From: Acidimicrobiales bacterium
GTDB lineage: Bacteria > Actinomycetota > Acidimicrobiia > Acidimicrobiales > JACCXE01
Reading direction: 5' to 3'
NCBI GenBank assembly: GCA_035546775.1
Contig: DASZWD010000038.1
Location: forward strand, 1-47,577
Length of the DNA stretch: 47,577 nucleotides
The notes under the pieces are model-generated. The model saw only the letters and a program-made list of their open reading frames with translations. It was not told where the DNA came from and did no database searches. Below are positions 35,586 through 46,796 of this stretch, in pieces (the first letter of the stretch is position 1; each line of letters begins with the position of its first letter). The position numbers were made by a program, and so were the translations under genes.

Positions 35586-38109
35586 CGCCTGGCTTCTCGG
35601 CGTCGCGATCTTCCTGACGCTGATTACCGCCGGCGCCCTTTCTCTCTACGAAAACCAGGCCACCCGGCGCGGCCTGCGCTTCCGCCGTTTCGAACGACCG
35701 GGCGCTACCGCCCTCATCGTCGGCTTCAGCCTGGCCGCGCTCGTGACCGGCAAGCTCGGCCAGAGCTGGTTCGTCCTGCCGGCCGCCGCCTTCGCGGCGT
35801 TGTCGGGCACCTTGTTGTTGCGCCGCGGCGGGCGGCTCCTCTCGTTCGTCCTGCTGTGGGCGATGGCCGCCGTGGTGGTGTTCTGCCTCGACGCCCAGAT
35901 GCCGGCCTACGGGATCCGCGCCGTCGACGTCGTGTTCACCGGGCTGCTGCTGGCGTGCTTCGCCAGCCTGATCCGCGAACTCGACATCCTCGGGTCCGCT
36001 GGCTGGTTCGCTGCGGTCGCCGCCGCCGTCGGCACCGCGGTCGTCGCGTACACGGCGCACAGCACGAAGGACGAACGCGTCGCCGTCCTCGTGGCCGGCG
36101 CGGTATTCGCCGTCGCCGCGGTGTCACCGTTCGGCTCGGGGATGTTGGGCCGTATGGGGTCTCGCCTCGCGGGCCTCGTGATCGGTGGCCTTGCCATTCG
36201 CGCCGCGGTCGGCTCGCCGGTGGGCATGGTGGCCGTCGTCGCCGGCGGCATCGTGTGCGCCCTCGCCTACCTCGTCACGCTGGAGTCGCCCGACCGCGGC
36301 CGCGCCTTCATCGGGGTCCTCCTCGCCGGCGGTGTCGCCGTGGCCGCCGCCGTCCCGGCGGCGGTTGCGCTGCTCGACGTGTACCGGCCGATTCACCGCG
36401 CGGTCGCCGTCAGCCGCGGTCTGGTGAAGGCCGACGCCGGGCAGCTCACGACGACGAGCGCGCAGCTCGGAGGCTTGCAGCACACATTCGCCTCAAGCGC
36501 CGCCCGCCTCGACAAACCAACGGTCACCGTTGGGCGTGTCGTTCCGTTCCTCAGCGCCAATCTCGACGCAGCCAAGACGAGCGCACAGGTGGCGGCCAAC
36601 CTCGCCGGCTCAGCGCGTCGGCTCATCGACGCCGTCAACGTGAACGCGGCGGGCGTGCACCAAGCAACGGTCGAGCGCGCCGCGCTGGCGCAGCTGATCG
36701 ACGGACTCACGGCGGTGCAGAAGGACGTGCACCGCGCGGATAGCCAGCTCGGATCGGGCCAGAACGCCGAACTGCTCGTGCCCGAACTGCGCACCGGCGT
36801 CGCCGACCTGCGCACGCAGGTGCACTCCGTCGACCGCCGCGTCACGACGTCACTCGCGGGCGCCCGCCTCGCCGACACCCTCCTCGGCTTTGATCGCCCG
36901 CGCCGGTACTTCATCGCCGTGCAGAACAACGCCGAGAGCCGCGCCACCGGTGGCTACATCGCCAACTACGGCATCCTCGTGGCCGACCACGGCCGTATCA
37001 CGCTGCCGCAGTTCCGCCGTACCTCGGAGTTCGACGCCAAGGGCGCGCCCCGGCGGACGCTCAACGCGCCGAAGGACTACCTGCGTCGCTACTCGCGTTT
37101 CGACGTCGATCGCGAGTGGACGAACGTCAACATGTCGCCCGACCTCCCGACGATCGGCAAGATCATCGCCGACCAGTACCGCCAGTTCAGCGGCACGAAG
37201 GTCGACGGCGTCGTCACCGTCGATCCCCTGGCGCTGGCCGGGTTGCTGCGCTTGACCGGGCCGGTGCGCGTCGCCGACTGGCCCGTGCCGATCACGGCGG
37301 ACAACGTCGTCAAGATCACGCTGCACGACGAGTACATCGCCTTTGACAACCAGCTGGACAATCGCATCGACTTCCTCGGAACGGTCGCCAAGACTGTGTT
37401 CGACCGCCTGACCAACGGGGGCCTGGTCGACCTCGTGCGCGCCGGCAACGTCATCCACGACGCAACCGCGACGCGTCACCTGCAGGTGTGGTCGGCCGAC
37501 CCGGCCGCGCAGCGCTTCTTCGTGGCGACGGGGGCCGCCGGCGCCATCGGTTCGCTGCGGGGTGACGCGTTGATGGTGACGACGCAGAACGCCGCGGGCA
37601 ACAAACTCGACTACTACCTCCATCGGTCGATCACCTACGACGTCAACGTGAGCACTGTCGACGGTCGCCGCCGCGTCGACGGCACGCTGACGGTGGCACT
37701 GCGAAACGACGCCCCCGCCGGGGGCGAACCGAAGTACGTGATCGGACCGTTCGACAGCCGCTTCAAGGCGGGGCAGAACCGGCTATTCGTAACGGTGTAT
37801 TCGCCGCTGGTGGCGTCGGCCGCGACGATCGACGGCAATCCCCTCGAGGTGCAGGGTGCGCCCGAGTTCGGCCGCTTCGCCCAGTCGGCGTTCGTCGACG
37901 TGCCGCCCGGAACGACCCGCACCCTCGTGTTCCGGCTCGGTGGCGTCATCCGCGACGGCGACGGTTACCGGCTCGACATCGTGCGCCAGCCGCTCGTCTA
38001 CGACGACGCATTCTCGCTGCATCTCAGCGGCGTCACTCCCCGCGATCTACGCGAAAGTGGTCCGCTGTCGCACGATATTCATCTGGAAATCCCCTATTCG
38101 GGCAGCTAG
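35575..38109 (+). CDS. DUF4012 protein with N-terminal polytopic membrane domain
   Basis: An 844-residue protein. The first 275 residues form about eight hydrophobic helices, followed by an Ala-rich, probably helical extracytoplasmic stalk (about 285-435) and a C-terminal DUF4012 region beginning at RRYFIAVQNNAESRATGG (443-460). DUF4012 proteins are found beside exopolysaccharide genes in actinobacteria; their activity is not known. The extra polytopic region is more than the one or two helices I expect for the family. ATG 35575 overlaps the kinase stop by 11 bases. A role in polymer export or wall attachment is only inferred from context. Confidence 0.82.
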   Translation: MVGDAWLLGVAIFLTLITAGALSLYENQATRRGLRFRRFERPGATALIVGFSLAALVTGKLGQSWFVLPAAAFAALSGTLLLRRGGRLLSFVLLWAMAAVVVFCLDAQMPAYGIRAVDVVFTGLLLACFASLIRELDILGSAGWFAAVAAAVGTAVVAYTAHSTKDERVAVLVAGAVFAVAAVSPFGSGMLGRMGSRLAGLVIGGLAIRAAVGSPVGMVAVVAGGIVCALAYLVTLESPDRGRAFIGVLLAGGVAVAAAVPAAVALLDVYRPIHRAVAVSRGLVKADAGQLTTTSAQLGGLQHTFASSAARLDKPTVTVGRVVPFLSANLDAAKTSAQVAANLAGSARRLIDAVNVNAAGVHQATVERAALAQLIDGLTAVQKDVHRADSQLGSGQNAELLVPELRTGVADLRTQVHSVDRRVTTSLAGARLADTLLGFDRPRRYFIAVQNNAESRATGGYIANYGILVADHGRITLPQFRRTSEFDAKGAPRRTLNAPKDYLRRYSRFDVDREWTNVNMSPDLPTIGKIIADQYRQFSGTKVDGVVTVDPLALAGLLRLTGPVRVADWPVPITADNVVKITLHDEYIAFDNQLDNRIDFLGTVAKTVFDRLTNGGLVDLVRAGNVIHDATATRHLQVWSADPAAQRFFVATGAAGAIGSLRGDALMVTTQNAAGNKLDYYLHRSITYDVNVSTVDGRRRVDGTLTVALRNDAPAGGEPKYVIGPFDSRFKAGQNRLFVTVYSPLVASAATIDGNPLEVQGAPEFGRFAQSAFVDVPPGTTRTLVFRLGGVIRDGDGYRLDIVRQPLVYDDAFSLHLSGVTPRDLRESGPLSHDIHLEIPYSGS

Positions 38110-38194
38110 TTCCCACAATTTTTGCTCACCTGTGTCACACTTGTGCGGGCGGAATTTCGGCGCACGCGCCCAAAGCTGAGGAAAAGTCAAACCT

Positions 38195-38797
38195 GTGTTC
38201 AAGAAAACTCTCCTGTTTCTGGTCACGGCGCTCATGCTCGCCTCCGCGAGCGCGGCCCTGGCCCAGACGGGCACGTACCCGGCCAATTCCGCGATCGTCG
38301 TGCGCGACGTCAACGGCAACATCGTCGACGGCACCCACGGCCTCCACGTCGGCGATCCGATGCACATCCACTCGACGGGCTGGAAACCCGGCAGCTCCGT
38401 CGCCTTCGACTTCTTCTCGACGGTCATCCACCTCGGTGACGTCAACGCCGATGCGAGCGGCGCGGTCGACGCCACGTTCCCGGTGCCCAACGTCGAGCCG
38501 GGTCAGCACACCCTGCGGCTCACGGGCATCGGAGCCGACGGCAAGCCCCGCACCGTCGACTACCCGATCCTCGTGGTGCCGGCGTCGCAGGTCCTCGGTT
38601 CGACACTCGACAGCTCGGGCAGCTCGTCGGCGCTCGGTAGCTCGGGCGGCACGTCGACGGGGACGGGCGGCGTGTTCGGCAAGACGGGTCTCGACCACGC
38701 CCTCGACATCGCCGGGGTCGGTCTCGCCTTGCTCGCCGTCGGTCTCGTGCTGTCGCTGGCGGTGCGCCGCTCGCGGCGCGAAGACGCGCTCGTCTAG
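38195..38797 (+). CDS. Secreted, membrane-anchored beta-sandwich protein
   Basis: A 200-residue exported protein: signal peptide (1-23, ending ALAQ), one Ig-like beta domain (about 30-130), a Ser/Gly-rich linker, then FGKTG, a hydrophobic helix and RRSRRE. The end looks like a sortase sorting signal in which LPxTG is replaced by FGKTG, or simply a C-terminal membrane anchor. No sortase gene is seen. GTG 38195 has GAGGA about 12 bases upstream. The 85-base gap before it may hold its own promoter, though none is clear. Function unknown; probably a surface protein linked to the glycan. Its stop shares CTAG with the convergent sulfotransferase. Confidence 0.78.
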   Translation: MFKKTLLFLVTALMLASASAALAQTGTYPANSAIVVRDVNGNIVDGTHGLHVGDPMHIHSTGWKPGSSVAFDFFSTVIHLGDVNADASGAVDATFPVPNVEPGQHTLRLTGIGADGKPRTVDYPILVVPASQVLGSTLDSSGSSSALGSSGGTSTGTGGVFGKTGLDHALDIAGVGLALLAVGLVLSLAVRRSRREDALV

Positions 38798-39939
38798 AGC
38801 GCTTCGACTAACACCGCCGCGCCGCGGCGGACGACGACGCGCACGACCACCCGCTCGGATTGCGTCGTCACGAACGTCAGCGTTGCGGCGTCGCCTACCA
38901 CCCGCCGCTGCGTGAGCCGGGCGTCGGCCAAGTGGGCGAAGGAGGCATCGGTTCCGGCCACCAGACCGGCCGCCACGTCATCGGCAACGCGTCGCACGGC
39001 GCGTTCGTCGTCGCCCCGACGACGCATTAAGCGTCGCCGGCCGGGTCTTGGCCGGGGCTGGGCGGCCGCCGCGCGCACTTCCTCCGCGGTCGCGTAGCCG
39101 AGTTCGACGAGCAGATCGCCGGCGGCGACGGCCACCGCGCGTTCGGCCAGCGCGTCGCCGGCGTGCTTGCGCACGCCGACGCCGGGCGATTGTGGCGACG
39201 TGTGGACCGGGGCGCGCCCGAACTCCGCGGCCGCCGTGCACAGGGCGTCATCCGCCGCCAGGCCCAAGTGGTCGAAGATGCGCGCCAGCATCCCTGCGGT
39301 ATCGGCGACGACGTCCTCGTAACGCAGTTCCAGATAGGCCAGCGAGCCGAAATGGGCGCGGACGTCGCGCACCGACGCCGCCCACGCCGCCGCGGCCCGA
39401 TCGGCGTCGGCGAACTCGGCGTCGGTGGCGCCCCACAGCTCACGCTGCGAAGCGGTGGCGTCGCGGCCGTCGCGAATGATGTGGACGTAGCGGGCGTCGG
39501 GATACAGCGCCGCCTGGAGCGCCGCCTGCAAACGATGGTTCGGCGTCTTCTCCAACACCATGCGAGCCTCCGGACGCGTGGCGGCGCGTTGGGTCTCGAA
39601 CACGTGGTCGCACAACGCTCGGGCACCGGTCAGCAGCTCGGGGCGCGCCACCCACGTCGACAGGTGCGACATGCCATTCGGGTGCTCGAAGTTCGCGAAC
39701 ACGGCCGGCAGCCCCTCGCAGAAGAGGTGACTCTCGCCCCCGGTCGCCAGGTCCGGATGCACGTAGAGCAGTTGCTGTAGCCACGTCGTACCACTGCGGG
39801 GGGCGCCGACCACGAACGCCACGCGTTGGTACAGCGGACTGGTCGCGGGGTCGAACGTCGCGTGCCGTTGTGCCGGGTCGGCGAACGCGTCGTAGATGCT
39901 CTCGCGGCGCGCCTCCACACGAAAAGCGTAGGTCTGCAA
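38794..39939 (-). CDS. PAPS-dependent sulfotransferase with C-terminal extra domain
   Basis: A 381-residue sulfotransferase closely related to the gene at 6308-7597: GAPRSGTTW at 45-53, LEKTPNH, and IIRDGRDATASQ occupy the same positions. The final 65 residues are a shortened version of the same C-terminal tail, and the linker is about 30 residues shorter. The TTG start at 39939 keeps residue numbering identical to the paralog; GTG 39918 is an alternative. It closes the glycan locus on the right, divergent from the serine hydrolase with 10 bases between starts. Acceptor unknown. Confidence 0.9.
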   Translation of the reverse strand: MQTYAFRVEARRESIYDAFADPAQRHATFDPATSPLYQRVAFVVGAPRSGTTWLQQLLYVHPDLATGGESHLFCEGLPAVFANFEHPNGMSHLSTWVARPELLTGARALCDHVFETQRAATRPEARMVLEKTPNHRLQAALQAALYPDARYVHIIRDGRDATASQRELWGATDAEFADADRAAAAWAASVRDVRAHFGSLAYLELRYEDVVADTAGMLARIFDHLGLAADDALCTAAAEFGRAPVHTSPQSPGVGVRKHAGDALAERAVAVAAGDLLVELGYATAEEVRAAAAQPRPRPGRRRLMRRRGDDERAVRRVADDVAAGLVAGTDASFAHLADARLTQRRVVGDAATLTFVTTQSERVVVRVVVRRGAAVLVEAL

Positions 39940-39949
39940 AAGTCAGAAC

Positions 39950-42842
<2,893 letters not shown>

Positions 42843-42862
42843 GCCCCCGCCTCTCCTCGCCA

Positions 42863-42907
42863 ACTTGTGTTCTGTCGCACCCGAAACGGGTGCCACACAA
42901 CACAGGT
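42863..42907. terminator. Long hairpin between convergent purA and rpiR
   Basis: A 45-base stem-loop: an outer stem of 9 pairs (including TGTGTT/AACACA), a C-C mismatch, 3 pairs, a second C-C mismatch, then GCACCCG-AAA-CGGGTGC with 7 pairs and an AAA loop. It lies between the stops of two convergent genes and could end transcription from both sides, although it has no U-run. It may instead be a dispersed palindromic repeat or an RNA protection element. Confidence 0.5.
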
Positions 42908-42924
42908 TTGCGCGGTGAGACAGG

Positions 42925-43758
42925 TCAGCGGCGGGGGCGCGCGGGTTTCGGGCTGCGTGACCGCAGCTCGCGGTACGCGAGGGCTCCGAGCGCGTTGAGG
43001 ACGGCGCCGTCGACGGAGCGCGACACGTAGCGCTCGCTGTCGCTCACCGCATCGGGCGTGATCACGACCACGCGATCGGCGAGCGACGCCAGCGGCGACC
43101 GGCGCGCTGACGTGATGACCGAGAGGTCGGCGCCGCGTTCCTTCGCGGCGCGGGCGACGGCGAGAACCTCGGGCGTGCGACCCGAGCGCGACAAAGCGAG
43201 GACGGCACCCGAGCGATCGAGCAGCGTCGCGGCGACGAGTTGCGCTTGGGAGTCGGGATACCAGCCGACTCGAACGCCGAGCGCCAAGAACCGGAGGGCG
43301 GCGTTGCCGAGCAGTGACCCCGAGCCGCCAACCGCAGCGAAGAGCGCGACCTCGGCGTTGACCAACGCGCGGGCGATCGCGACCAGCGCCTCTGCTTCGA
43401 CGGATTCGGCGGCGGCAGCGATCTGCTGCGCGTCGCCCAGCATGGAACGGCGGACCAGCGCGGCCTCCCCGGTGAGTTGAGGAGCGTCGTTCGCCGCCGC
43501 CAGCGTCGTCTTGGCGCCGCTGGCGCGCGCCGCCGCGAGCTTGAGCGCCTCGAAGCCCTCGAAGCCCAGGCGGCGGGACGTCCGCACGACCGTGGCAGGG
43601 TCGACGCCGGCCTCGCGTGCGATTGACGCGGTCGTCTCGTCGTCGAGCTGGTCGAAGCGCGCCAGGAGGACATCGGCGGCGCGGCGTTCCGCCGGCGGCA
43701 ACTCGAGTGCCTCGGCGCCGAGCCGGTCGACGGGCAGCTGCAATGACATTGCAAACAT
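42925..43758 (-). CDS. RpiR/MurR-family transcriptional regulator (HTH plus SIS domain)
   Basis: A 277-residue regulator. The N-terminal HTH_6 domain (about 10-85) includes ETTASIAREAGVDPATVVRTSRRLGFEGFEALK. The C-terminal SIS domain binds a phosphosugar in known members: FAAVGGSGSL, RVGWYPDSQAQ and ALSRSGRTPE. ATG 43758 or 43749 are both possible. Two perfect TGCAA-type palindromes lie at its own start and in the divergent promoter region, so it probably represses itself and purD. A sugar-phosphate sensor next to purine genes might monitor PRPP or ribose phosphate; that is inference. Confidence 0.9.
   Translation of the reverse strand: MFAMSLQLPVDRLGAEALELPPAERRAADVLLARFDQLDDETTASIAREAGVDPATVVRTSRRLGFEGFEALKLAAARASGAKTTLAAANDAPQLTGEAALVRRSMLGDAQQIAAAAESVEAEALVAIARALVNAEVALFAAVGGSGSLLGNAALRFLALGVRVGWYPDSQAQLVAATLLDRSGAVLALSRSGRTPEVLAVARAAKERGADLSVITSARRSPLASLADRVVVITPDAVSDSERYVSRSVDGAVLNALGALAYRELRSRSPKPARPRR
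43739..43753. promoter_or_regulatory. Palindromic operator 1 (TGCAATG-A-CATTGCA)
   Basis: A perfect 15-bp inverted repeat centred at 43746 that covers the start codon at 43749 and reaches into the first codons of the rpiR-type gene. Its centre is 31 bases from that of the second palindrome, three helical turns, as expected for cooperative binding of dimers of an RpiR-type regulator. Confidence 0.55.
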
Positions 43759-43768
43759 CGTGCCAGGA

Positions 43769-43785
43769 TTGCAACGCCGTTGCAA
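43769..43785. promoter_or_regulatory. Palindromic operator 2 (TTGCAAC-GCC-GTTGCAA)
   Basis: A perfect 17-bp inverted repeat centred at 43777. Its right half (TTGCAA, 43780-43785) is also the best -35 box for purD, so a bound regulator would block RNA polymerase. Related TGCAA palindromes are the usual sites of RpiR-family proteins. Confidence 0.65.
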
Positions 43786-43808
43786 CCCTTCCAACCGGCG
43801 GCTACAGT
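43780..43808 (+). promoter_or_regulatory. purD promoter, probably leaderless
   Basis: TTGCAA at 43780-43785, a 17-base spacer, and TACAGT at 43803-43808 match four of six bases at each box. The -10 box ends 8 bases before ATG 43817, which puts transcription start at or next to the start codon. No Shine-Dalgarno sequence is present, in agreement. Confidence 0.6.
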
Positions 43809-43816
43809 CGAGCGTG

Positions 43817-45046
43817 ATGCGAGTCGTCGTCGTCGGATCCGGAGCCCGTGAGCACGCGCTGTGCGTGGCTCTCTCCCGGACGGCCGAGGTGGTCTGCACC
43901 CCCGGTTCGCCCGGCATCGAAGCGGTGGCCACCTGCGTCGACGACGACGCCGAGAAGCTCGAAGCCGACTTGTTCGTCGTCGGTCCGGAAGCACCACTGG
44001 TCGACGGGTTGGCCGATCGCCTGCGGGCGCAGGGCAAGCGCGTGTTCGGCCCCGGCGCCGACGGCGCCTTGCTCGAAGGCTCGAAGGCCTACATGAAGCA
44101 GGTCGTGCAGGCCGCCGGTGTGCCGTCGGCGCGCTACGCGCCCTTCGACGACGCCGACGCCGCGGTGGCGTACCTGCGTGATTCGGCGGGCCCCTACGTG
44201 ATCAAGACCGACGGCCTGGCCGCGGGCAAGGGCGTCCTCGTGACCGACGACCTCGAAGTCGCCATCGCCGATGCGCGCGACAAGCTCTCGGGTGCCACCT
44301 TCGGCGGCGCCGGCGCGACCGTCGTGATCGAAGAGTGCATGACGGGACCTGAGCTTTCTGTGCTGGCGGTGTGCGACGGCTCCAAGTACGTGCTGCTGCC
44401 CGCGGCGCAGGACTTCAAGCGCATGTTCGACGACGACCAGGGTCCCAACACCGGCGGCATGGGCGCGTACACGCCGGTGCCCGGCGTCGACGTGGACGCG
44501 TTGGAGATCGGCCCCAAGTTCGTGCAGCCGACGCTCGACTACCTCCGCGCCCACGACGTCGACTATCGCGGCGTGCTGTATGTCGGGCTCATGCTCACAC
44601 CGGAGGGCCCGAAGCTCGTCGAGTACAACGTGCGCTTCGGCGATCCGGAGTGCGAGGTCATCGTGCCGGGTCTCCAGGGCGACGTGGCCGCGCTGCTGGC
44701 GTCGGCCGCCGACGGCGCCCTCGACCCCTTCGGCGCCGGCCGGGCGCGCGACGCGGCGGTGATCGTGATGATCGCCAGCGACGAACCGGCGGGCGGCGTC
44801 ATCACCGGCGTCGCCGCCGCCGACGCGATCGACGGCGTCACCGTCTTCCACGCCCGCACCACCCGCAACGCGGCGGGCGAACTCGTGACCGCCGGCAGCG
44901 GTCGCATCCTCGGCGTCTGCGGCCGCGGCCCGACGCTGCGCGCCGCGCGCGAGCGCGCCTACGCCGGCGTGGCCGAGATCTCCCTACCCGGCGGTTATCA
45001 CCGCACCGACATTGCGGCGAAAGCCGTCGCAGAAAGCGAGAAGTAG
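43817..45046 (+). CDS. purD: Phosphoribosylamine-glycine ligase (GAR synthetase)
   Basis: Joins 5-phosphoribosylamine and glycine using ATP in the second step of purine synthesis. The 409-residue ATP-grasp enzyme has VVVVGSGAREHAL, VVGPEAPLVDGL, SKAYMKQVVQAAGVP, VIKTDGLAAGKGV, the ATP-grasp block DDDQGPNTGGMGAYTP, and NVRFGDPECE with metal ligands. ATG 43817 is used (GTG 43814 just before). It is a stand-alone PurD, without the PurM/PurN fusion of animals. First gene of the purD-purE-purB-purC operon. Confidence 0.97.
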   Translation: MRVVVVGSGAREHALCVALSRTAEVVCTPGSPGIEAVATCVDDDAEKLEADLFVVGPEAPLVDGLADRLRAQGKRVFGPGADGALLEGSKAYMKQVVQAAGVPSARYAPFDDADAAVAYLRDSAGPYVIKTDGLAAGKGVLVTDDLEVAIADARDKLSGATFGGAGATVVIEECMTGPELSVLAVCDGSKYVLLPAAQDFKRMFDDDQGPNTGGMGAYTPVPGVDVDALEIGPKFVQPTLDYLRAHDVDYRGVLYVGLMLTPEGPKLVEYNVRFGDPECEVIVPGLQGDVAALLASAADGALDPFGAGRARDAAVIVMIASDEPAGGVITGVAAADAIDGVTVFHARTTRNAAGELVTAGSGRILGVCGRGPTLRAARERAYAGVAEISLPGGYHRTDIAAKAVAESEK

Positions 45047-45050
45047 AACC

Positions 45051-45500
45051 ATGGCAAAGGTCGCGATCCTGATGGGGTCGGCCAACGACGAAGGCAAGAT
45101 GGCGGGCGCGAAGGAAATGCTCGAGCGCTTCGGCGTCGAAGTCGACATGCACGTGATGTCGGCGCACCGCAACCCGCACGACGTCGGCAAGTTCGCCACC
45201 GGCGCCCGCGACGCCGGCTATTCGGTGCTCATCGGCGGCGCCGGCCTCGCCGCCCACCTCGCGGGCGTGCTCGCCGCGCACAGCTCGCTGCCCGTCATCG
45301 GCGTGCCGCTCAGTGGCGGCATCGCCAACGGCCTCGACGCCCTGCTCGCCACCGTGCAGATGCCCTCGGGCATTCCGGTGGCGACTGTCGCCGTCGACGG
45401 GTCGAAGAACGCCGGCATCCTGGCGGCGCAGATCATCGGCGTCAGCGATCCCGACGTGGCCAAGAAGATCGATGAGTTCAAGGCGAACGGTGCCCGCTAA
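45051..45500 (+). CDS. purE: N5-carboxyaminoimidazole ribonucleotide mutase
   Basis: Class I PurE, which moves the carboxyl group from N5-CAIR to C4 and normally works with PurK. The 149-residue protein shows [24 protein letters not shown] with the catalytic His, [16 protein letters not shown] and [10 protein letters not shown]. Asn replaces the more common Ser in the MGSxSD motif and Thr in SAHRTP; such variants exist in other phyla. ATG 45051 is 4 bases after the purD stop. No purK is in the window. Confidence 0.95.
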   Translation: MAKVAILMGSANDEGKMAGAKEMLERFGVEVDMHVMSAHRNPHDVGKFATGARDAGYSVLIGGAGLAAHLAGVLAAHSSLPVIGVPLSGGIANGLDALLATVQMPSGIPVATVAVDGSKNAGILAAQIIGVSDPDVAKKIDEFKANGAR

Positions 45501-46796
45501 GTGATCGGTCGTTACACCCGTCCGCAGATGGCGGCGCGCTTCGACGACGTGGCGCGCTTTGCGACCTGGCTCGAAGTCGAGATCCTCGCCGTCGAAGCCT
45601 GGGCGCGCCTCGGCGTCATCCCCGACGCCGACGCCGTCGCCCTGCGCGAGCGGGCGCCCAAGGTCGACGAGGAGTTCGTCGCCGCCGTCGCCGAACGCGA
45701 GCGCACCACCGACCACGACGTGGCCGCCTTCGTCGACGTCGTCCAGGAACGCGTCGGCGGTACCGCGGCGCCGTGGGTGCACTACGGCCTCACGTCATCC
45801 GACGTCGTCGACACCGCGCAGTGCGCCATGGTCACCGGCGCCATCGACGCGCTGCTCATCGGCATGGACGGCTTGGTCGCCGCGCTGATCGAACTGGCGA
45901 ACGAGCACCGGCACACGGTGATGGTCGGGCGCACGCACGGCATTCACGCCGAGCCGATGACGTTCGGCGCCAAGGTGGCGCTGTGGGCCCTGCAAGCCGA
46001 CCGCGACCGCACCCGGCTGCGCGCCGCCCGCGCGTCGATGGCCGTGGGCAAGCTGTCGGGCGCGGTGGGCACGTACAGCAACATCGACCCGGCGGTCGAG
46101 GAGTACGTGTGCGGCAAGCTCGGCCTCACGCCGGTGCCGGCCACGCAGGTGATCGCCCGCGACCGCCACGCCGAGTTCCTCTACGTGGTCGGCACCATCG
46201 GCGCCACACTCGAACTCATCGCCACCGAAGTGCGCCACCTGCAGCGCACCGAACTCGGCGAGGCGCGCGAAGCGTTCCGGGCCGGGCAGAAGGGTTCGAG
46301 CGCCATGCCCCACAAGCGCAACCCGATCAAGTCCGAGAACCTCACCGGGCTCGCCCGCGTGATGCGCAGCTACATCGGCCCCGGCCTCGAAGACGTGGCG
46401 CTGTGGCACGAGCGCGACATCAGCCACAGCTCGGTCGAGCGCATCGTGCTCGCCGACGCCGCCATCGTCTGTGACTACGCCATCGCCCGCGCCACCGACC
46501 TCGTCGCCAACCTCGTGGTCAACGTCGAGCGCATGCGCGAGAACCTCGACCTGTCCTACGGCTTGGTGTTCAGCCAGCCCGTGCTGCTGTCGCTCGTCGC
46601 CAGTGGCATGCTGCGCGACGAGGCATACCGCATCGTCCAGTCCTGCGCCATGGAAGCATGGGAAACCCGCACGTCGTTCCGCGCGCTGCTCGAAGCCCAA
46701 GGCATAGCCGCGGACGTCCTCGACGAGGCGTTCGACCTCGAACGCTCGTTGCGCAACATCGATCGCACATTCGACGCACTGAAGGAGATCTCTTAG
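45501..46796 (+). CDS. purB: Adenylosuccinate lyase
   Basis: Catalyses two fumarate-releasing steps: SAICAR to AICAR and adenylosuccinate to AMP. The 431-residue protein of the fumarase/aspartase superfamily has [27 protein letters not shown] with the general acid His, [11 protein letters not shown], and the signature [11 protein letters not shown] on the catalytic serine loop. GTG 45501 starts on the base after the purE stop. Its stop codon overlaps the purC start by one base (TAGTG). Confidence 0.97.
   Translation: MIGRYTRPQMAARFDDVARFATWLEVEILAVEAWARLGVIPDADAVALRERAPKVDEEFVAAVAERERTTDHDVAAFVDVVQERVGGTAAPWVHYGLTSSDVVDTAQCAMVTGAIDALLIGMDGLVAALIELANEHRHTVMVGRTHGIHAEPMTFGAKVALWALQADRDRTRLRAARASMAVGKLSGAVGTYSNIDPAVEEYVCGKLGLTPVPATQVIARDRHAEFLYVVGTIGATLELIATEVRHLQRTELGEAREAFRAGQKGSSAMPHKRNPIKSENLTGLARVMRSYIGPGLEDVALWHERDISHSSVERIVLADAAIVCDYAIARATDLVANLVVNVERMRENLDLSYGLVFSQPVLLSLVASGMLRDEAYRIVQSCAMEAWETRTSFRALLEAQGIAADVLDEAFDLERSLRNIDRTFDALKEIS

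Noticed and set aside
38110-38194. CRP-like site TGTG-T-CACA before the secreted protein
   Set aside because: The half-sites are too close together for the usual 6-base spacer, and no clear promoter lies beside it.
43759-43816. Purine or PRPP riboswitch in front of purD
   Set aside because: Only 58 bases lie between the divergent starts, and the promoter appears leaderless, leaving no room for an aptamer.
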